From Hypoxylon rubiginosum (taxonomy: Eukaryota; Ascomycota; Sordariomycetes; Xylariales; Hypoxylaceae): a stretch of DNA of 64,000 nt. Below are positions 58,501-64,000 of the stretch, piece after piece. The position numbers and the translations under genes are program-made. The DNA is taken from contig CADCXA010000021.1 of NCBI GenBank assembly GCA_902806565.1, positions 682,001 to 746,000 on the forward strand, written 5' to 3'. Position 1 is the stretch's first letter. The number at the start of each line of letters is the position of its first letter. The notes under the pieces were generated by a model. The model had not been told where the DNA came from and did not search any database. It saw only the letters and a list, made by a program, of their open reading frames with translations.

Positions 58501-61028
58501 CAGTACACAGCGTAGAACATCCAGATACTATCTTTATACATCTACTCTTCTAGCCCAATGGATCGGTTTATCCTGTAACTTGGGTCGTCGTAAGCAGGAG
58601 CGTCTCGTCATCCCTGACTTCGTTCACCGTGCACAGCCATATGCCTATCCTGCCATGGTACAAGACTGCGAGTTAAATTGAAGCGGTCTCGAGTAGATAC
58701 CTTAGACACTCAGGTCATCGGGTGCTCTCCATAGGTGGATACTCTTTCAAGCCAGTCTTGCCAAGAGTCTCGCGGTGCCACTATCAACACAAGTGGCTCG
58801 TCATGACATAATGACCTAGGTAGATGTTGGCGATTGCTGTCTCAATCTTTCAACATTCACATCGACGAGCGCGTTACCAGAGGACTACAACGTCACACCT
58901 TCCAGCTACGCTCGATGTAATTCCTTCAACGCTCAAGTGCGACATGCCACAGAGACCTTGCGGGAATAGGCTCGGCAGCCCTACCCTCTTGAAATTGCTA
59001 GATAATCGCATTCCGTTCATCTTGAGAAACAAGGGGGTTGTGGCACTACCGAGAGACTATTCCTTCAGATGCGTGAGCAACATTCCTTTCACTATACCAA
59101 CTTTCCCATGCCGTGGTTTTACATGTTCGAAGAACCACATACGTAGCAAGTAACGTACTTCCACGCTTCGCTCTTGATCCTGTCCCTGTAGCACAATGTT
59201 TACATGAGGCACGAAACACGATAAGGATGCCAAAGTGGCGAGTTGAGCGCTTTGGTGGTATCACGGACAAGGCACTGTGAGCCACCAAATTATAAATTGC
59301 GACACCCCTTTCCCCTCCACCGTCGGCTCGTGGCTTCAGAAGACGGTAGTTGTCGAAGTTACGGAGACACGCACCTCTGTATATCTTTACACGTTACCAT
59401 CGACACTCTATAAGTCAACCAGAGACGATATAGTATCCTGCAGAACTTAGCGGCTATTCACAGATGCTTGGACCTGTCTAGCCGTAGAGAAATGATGCAG
59501 CCAAGAGGCGGAAGCGAGGCTCGATGGTACCAATATGATAACTTGACACTGTACGAGCGATCCAATTCTACGGGAAACCACGTAGCCTTTCTGTAACTAA
59601 GAGCATCGTTACCCCAAACCGTGTAATAGAGATGCGTATGCGTGTGAATACCTAGGTATCACGTATACGCTAACTAGCCCTTCCGGGAAGCTCTTCATTG
59701 GGGACAGCCCATAGAAGCTATTCACAGATGGATATGCATTGGTACCCGCATTGAGCAAGAATCATGTCCGCCGGCCCCCATAGCCAAGGCGGATAAGGAC
59801 TTCCACTGTGCACCCCGAAAGTGCACCCATCATGGCCGTAGGAAGCGGCAGGGTATTGCGCCACTTACATGCTACATATTGCTCGTCACAGACGGAGGCA
59901 ACGGAGGCTTAACATCCGGTCAAGTCTTTCAGGGGGTGGAGGGGGTCTCCAGGAACAGACTATCAGCTATTGTAACTCCTTTCGCTCATCTTCCGCAAAT
60001 AGATGGTCACAGGTGGTTATCTCCGAGGCTTCACATCTTAACTCGGTGTCCAGACCAGTTGTTTTGAGCTTGAGGCTGCCGCCGGTGTGCCGTTGGCGAA
60101 GAACAAGGTTTGCGCCAACGGGTTCCGCCGGGGCACCCGCGACACTCATGAGGCACCTCTCATTGGGGAGGGAATCAAGTTGACATGCTTGAAGAGGAGA
60201 AATAGGAGCAGCTGTTCAACACCCTTAGATTCTTAAGATAAAAAATGGTCATCGAGTTGGAATAGGGGGGTGAAACTAACTTCGGTCTAGTATATCGAAA
60301 CCGCCCCTTCGGACGACTACTCCAACTCGCTTCCGTGTTGATCCAGAATACAGCGAAAGATATGCGTATAATGGCGTCACATAGCTTGATACTAGCTGGC
60401 GGTCTATCTAGGGCTATGTACTCTGCGCTTCCTCAACAATCCTCTGGTATTGACATCTCCTTTCACCCTTCCACTGCGCCAAGTTCCATTGTCCCCTAAG
60501 AATGCAGTCCGTACATATAGCATCTGGCACTTTAAACTGAACGGGACGTGCGAAAAGGTCTCGCTTAGAATCACATAACAAAGAAAGCTGACAAGTACAT
60601 GGAAAGTAATCAGATGAGACTTGGGTATAGTTAGTTTTGTATCTATCTATTTCTGCGTGGCGCGAAACCCTCGTATGAATTCTGTGGCTCCATAGTCAAT
60701 ATTTCGCCCGCTTGAAAGTGTGCTCCGGAGGGTTCGACGTATGTAGTCGATAGTTCGGTCTTCTTCAGAGGCCTCTGTATCTCTTAGCTACTGCTCGCTT
60801 GGGGACGAAGAAGATGTAGTGAATGTGGAGTACCTTCCTTCACTTTTCCTTCTCGGCTACCTCAGTAGTAGTATCTCACCAGGCATGGTTGTTTCGGGTT
60901 GGATCTAGGGTTTTCGGTCGACGGGGCTGTTAGGTTGAGCCACCGGTGCCGTCTAGTCCTCGGGCTATCATCCCCTTCCATCTTTCATCTTCTTCTCTTT
61001 CCCCCATCACGCTCTGTTCATCTGCAAT

Positions 61029-61304
61029 CTAAGCTCTTCGTACGCTCCCATGGCTGGTGTCCGAGTTGAAAGATCGCTGCCTCTCATGCCCCGGTACCGG
61101 TTCTTGTCTCGTTCCTGCCGTCTCTGCGCTACTCCCGTTGCTGGATCGCGAAGGGGTGAATATTATGGGACATTGCTGGCAGCGAGGTACTTCGTGGTGC
61201 GGACAGTCCGGCCGGTCTGGATTTGAGCAAAAGCTTCCGCTGCTTCGGTACTGGCAGTGGCAGCACACGAAGCCGATAGGCTGGTGGTGTTGCTTGGGGG
61301 ACAT
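61029..61304 (-). CDS. Small Cys-rich putative zinc-binding protein
   Basis: A 91-aa open frame from the ATG at 61304 (MSPKQHHQPIGFVCCHCQYR). The frame is open further upstream to 61379, without another ATG. Cysteines fall in the order CCHC, C, C, then H-H-x5-C-x2-C (FCSNPDRPDCPHHEVPRCQQ), recalling small fungal proteins with a WxCCxC...C...CxHxxCxxC zinc-ribbon-like pattern. The C-terminal half is Ser/Arg-rich and polar. No signal peptide. It stands alone in a gene-poor stretch. It may be a complete small gene, or the conserved exon of a longer gene whose other exons I missed. Function unknown. Confidence 0.45.
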   Translation of the reverse strand: MSPKQHHQPIGFVCCHCQYRSSGSFCSNPDRPDCPHHEVPRCQQCPIIFTPSRSSNGSSAETAGTRQEPVPGHERQRSFNSDTSHGSVRRA

Positions 61305-63309
61305 GGCGACGAACTTGAGATGGCTCGGAAAGGGGTCTGCTGTTAATATGGCTGAGTCAGGTTGGAAGGCAGTTGACACGGCTAGTCGTGGTTGCTGGGG
61401 AGTGGTGATTGTTAGCCTGTGACTGGTTGGGAGGAGATATTTGGGTAAATCCGTATTCTGTTTACGACTGAAGGGTTTCTCAGCTTGTTATTTATCACAC
61501 GAATTCCCAGAGTAAAATCTTTACCAACAAACTTGAGCTTCTGGAAGGCAGCTGTGTGTGTATAGGCAGCTCATTAAGCAACCTGCTATACGTGATTTGC
61601 CATGGGCTATATATCATTATTTCATGCGACAGTATAGGTCATCGGCATTGGCTTTCTAAAGATTTTTCTACGCGGAAAGAAATGTCTCACGAACACTAAG
61701 CCGACTCTTGTGCTCTTCTCGTAGAGATAGGTAGAAATGCTGGATACTGTCTCGGATATGGTGCCAGCTCACTAGATGAAGCCAATAAGCAAAGAATATT
61801 CTTGAAAGAGTGAAGGGGCGATTTCCCCTGAGCCTATTGGCCCATTATCCGGTCTACTGTCTAGAATCACTAAAGTTTCACGATAGCATTCATATCTGAG
61901 AAGGCAAATGTCCTCTTTTCTTATTAGCCAGGTTTCTTCTCAGAGTCTAATAAGAAGATGGGGGGTTTAAAGGTAATTGAAGGAGTGGTGTGTGACTGAC
62001 GACTTGACGGGAATGGTCAATACGGCACAGTCAAGGTGGGCGTGATGTACCGACGCTTCCCTGGATGACAGCTGTAGATGAACATGGTATCATAGAGAAA
62101 CCTTAGGCTTCAGGAAACAAAATGATGACAACAGGTAGAGAGAGTTCCAGGAAGAAAAGCTCCAGGGCAACTTCAATGCAATGCCTAGGGGATAAAGGTG
62201 TCCGAATCAAGCCATATAGATACCATCGACTGCTTACCCAGATGAAAATGTATATGAGCCTCTTATCCTCTCGTCTTCTAGGTTGAACCTTCTTAAATCT
62301 TAAGAATATAGACTAAGGAAATATCGCGCCTAAGATGTTGCTGCCTCGTCACATAATCTGTTATTGTTACATCAACGTCATGATTTGACGAGTAGACTTT
62401 TGAATGGGCTACTCGAAGATTCCATCATTCTAGAAACGCCTAGGGAATCTAGATGGGCTCAGTTTCTAGTCCTTTCAGTCTGTTTTCATGCGTTCAAGTC
62501 TCTGTAGGCGATTGTTCTTTCATCATGTCTTACTAAGAGCCGTCAACTACAAGTTTCATATTCAGCGCTCAGATTATAGTCTGACTCAAGATCCTCAATG
62601 TATTATAAGTACCTTAAAGAAAGGACCGAAACGAGCAACTACACAACTAGGCATGTCGACACCCAGGATGGAATCGGCTTCACGATGTCGACTAGCCACG
62701 ACCAGGCAAAGATTCGAATATTTGGACATCCTAAGAAAGCCGATCGTACGTGGCAAGACCCTGGACTTTAGATTCCAGGCACAAGCTTAAAAAGGGACTT
62801 TGCCACCTAACGGCAGAATTTCGCAACAACATCTTCTGGAAGGACACGGAAGATCAAGTCCTAAGGCATGGGTTTAGTGATAAGGACTTTCTGAAACCCA
62901 CAAGGAGACGGCCCGAAAGTGGAGCATGGATTCCATCGAGAATGCCTGATCCCTTCCTCTGCATTCTGCGTTCTGCGTGGCCATACGACGGGCTTATCGA
63001 ACGAGCGGTATTGCCCGCAATATGCCTGGCGAAGTTTTGATAACCTTACCGTGGTGATCGGGGAGAACATCACGACTCGCTGGCGGAATGGATCTGTGGC
63101 TTCTGGGCTCCGTGGGTTTCGTAGGGCCGACGGGTCGGGCAACAACACAGATGTGGTGGTATCGGGTCCCGAGCCCCGGCAGCCCGGCAGTCGCGGGTTA
63201 GTCGTGTTCTAGCTGCAGTAGCCGTGAGAGAGTTGTGGCCGCTAGGTTTCTACTGACTCGACCAGGTCCATGATTCCGAGAAAAAGCCACGTTTCCCACT
63301 AACGGGCTT

Positions 63310-63340
<31 letters not shown>

Positions 63341-64000
63341 TAGCTGCACCCTTATTTAAGGCCGCGTTCTGGAATCTGGATCCCAGCCGCATCCTACACG
63401 TGCCGCCGAGAGGTAAGCCGGCGCCACAAGTCTAGGCACGGGACGAAGCGCTTGTTTCTTAAGGCCGCCGTCACCTATTTTCGTTCCGGTAACTGTCCAC
63501 GATTCATGCCGTGGCATTTGATCTTGAACTAGACTAGCCGAACAGTCTGGAGGGGCAATTTCAAATAGATTTGACGTAGCAGGGACTGGCCTAATAGTCT
63601 TTTCTCTCTTTTTCTTTCTGTTTTACCACCCACCGAGACGCCCCATTCCAAGCGGATGGATATCCACCTGCTGGCCAGAGCTTGTTGCGGTGAGAGCCGC
63701 AAAGAGCTCGAGCTATTGAATTCCACCCAATGTTACGATAGTGACGTGTCCGAATCTTTGGGCCTCTTTACCTGCAAGTCTTTATGAAACCGTGTGCTGA
63801 AGAGTGGATCAAAACATACCAGCCACCCCATTTATGGAAAGTAGGGCTTCTTCACCGACCGCGACAAGCTGTAGTCGGTTCCGTCTCGTCGCTTAATCAT
63901 CGCGGGTGGTCACGATTGGGTTCTGACCGCCGGGGAGCTTTTGGCAAGACGCAGACCGAGGGTATATACAAACAGACACTGTGCTTGTGCTGCTCGAGAT
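61305..64000. other. No gene supported to the end of the window
   Basis: Contains a CAGC/AGCC tandem repeat around 63312-63340 and no recognisable coding region. A gene beginning beyond 64000 could use this as promoter. Confidence 0.45.
63312..63340. repeat. (CAGC)n-type tandem repeat
   Basis: About seven copies of a 4-bp unit (CCAG/CAGC phase). Confidence 0.9.

Larger units (their letters stand above)
48670..61028. other. 12.4-kb gene-poor region
   Basis: Begins as the kinase promoter. No domain-bearing ORF or convincing exon chain was found. Contents: GGGACC-type repeats (48913-48955); CAGAAG repeats near 50010-50035; CAGTCCAAGC x3 (about 52177-52207); a CT-rich tract near 53005-53050; (CTTTTT)n near 54178-54211; GCCTACCA repeats near 54392-54417; the double hairpin at 55500-55560; ACCTAGGT sites near 58813 and 59650. 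A minus-strand open frame at 57871-58185 looks mildly coding but has no ATG at its start and no recognised domain. Confidence 0.45.

Overview
The window is nuclear DNA of a filamentous ascomycete, most likely a Sordariomycete (Xylariales would fit, but I cannot prove the order). The evidence is: short GT..AG introns, mostly 51-80 nt, with CTAAC/CTCAC-like branch sites; fungal-type orthologues (PAN3, PMT2, a Hal4-type kinase, a Zn(II)2Cys6 protein); two nuclear tRNA genes; CT-rich leaders; and an over-represented intergenic palindrome, TACCTAGGTA. There are no operons, CRISPR arrays or bacterial signals. I see no intact transposon.

Layout. 1-14 kb: a Gln-rich RRM protein (+), the sorting nexin SNX3 (+), the mitochondrial pyrimidine-nucleotide carrier RIM2 (-) and a protein with an internal Zn2Cys6 cluster (-). 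17.8-36.4 kb is the gene-dense core: LSM7 (+), PAN3 (-), an ER-type UBA/UAS/UBX protein (+), the U2 snRNP subunit SF3A1/Prp21 (-), the protein O-mannosyltransferase PMT2 (+) and a protein with two GFA/CENP-V modules (+). A possible membrane-protein ORF is broken by a run of 30 G at 29.6-30.0 kb. 37.1-37.7 kb holds tRNA-Ser(AGA) (-) and tRNA-Ile(AAT) (+). 37.7-46.0 kb has no gene I can support. At 46.1-48.7 kb lies a Hal4/Sat4-type kinase (-). From 48.7 to 64 kb the only protein candidate is a small Cys-rich ORF near 61.2 kb (-).

How the genes relate. They are housekeeping genes with no pathway clustering. LSM7, SF3A1 and PAN3 act in RNA splicing or mRNA decay. PMT2 and the UBX protein act at the ER (O-mannosylation and Cdc48-dependent ERAD). 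SNX3 acts in endosome recycling. RIM2 supplies mitochondrial nucleotides. The Hal4-type kinase belongs to a family that controls transporters. I found no evidence for a secondary-metabolite cluster or a defence island.

Most interesting points. PAN3 has a roughly 1.1-kb intron containing a 273-codon open frame that is in phase with the downstream exon. Its PAM2 segment is flanked by two very short introns whose retention would hit in-frame amber codons. ACCTAGGT palindromes recur throughout the intergenic DNA. A double hairpin sits at 55.50-55.56 kb. A G30 tract separates two frames of a possible membrane protein. Exon coordinates were worked out by hand from splice signals, reading frame and family conservation. 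They are checked for phase but not against transcripts.
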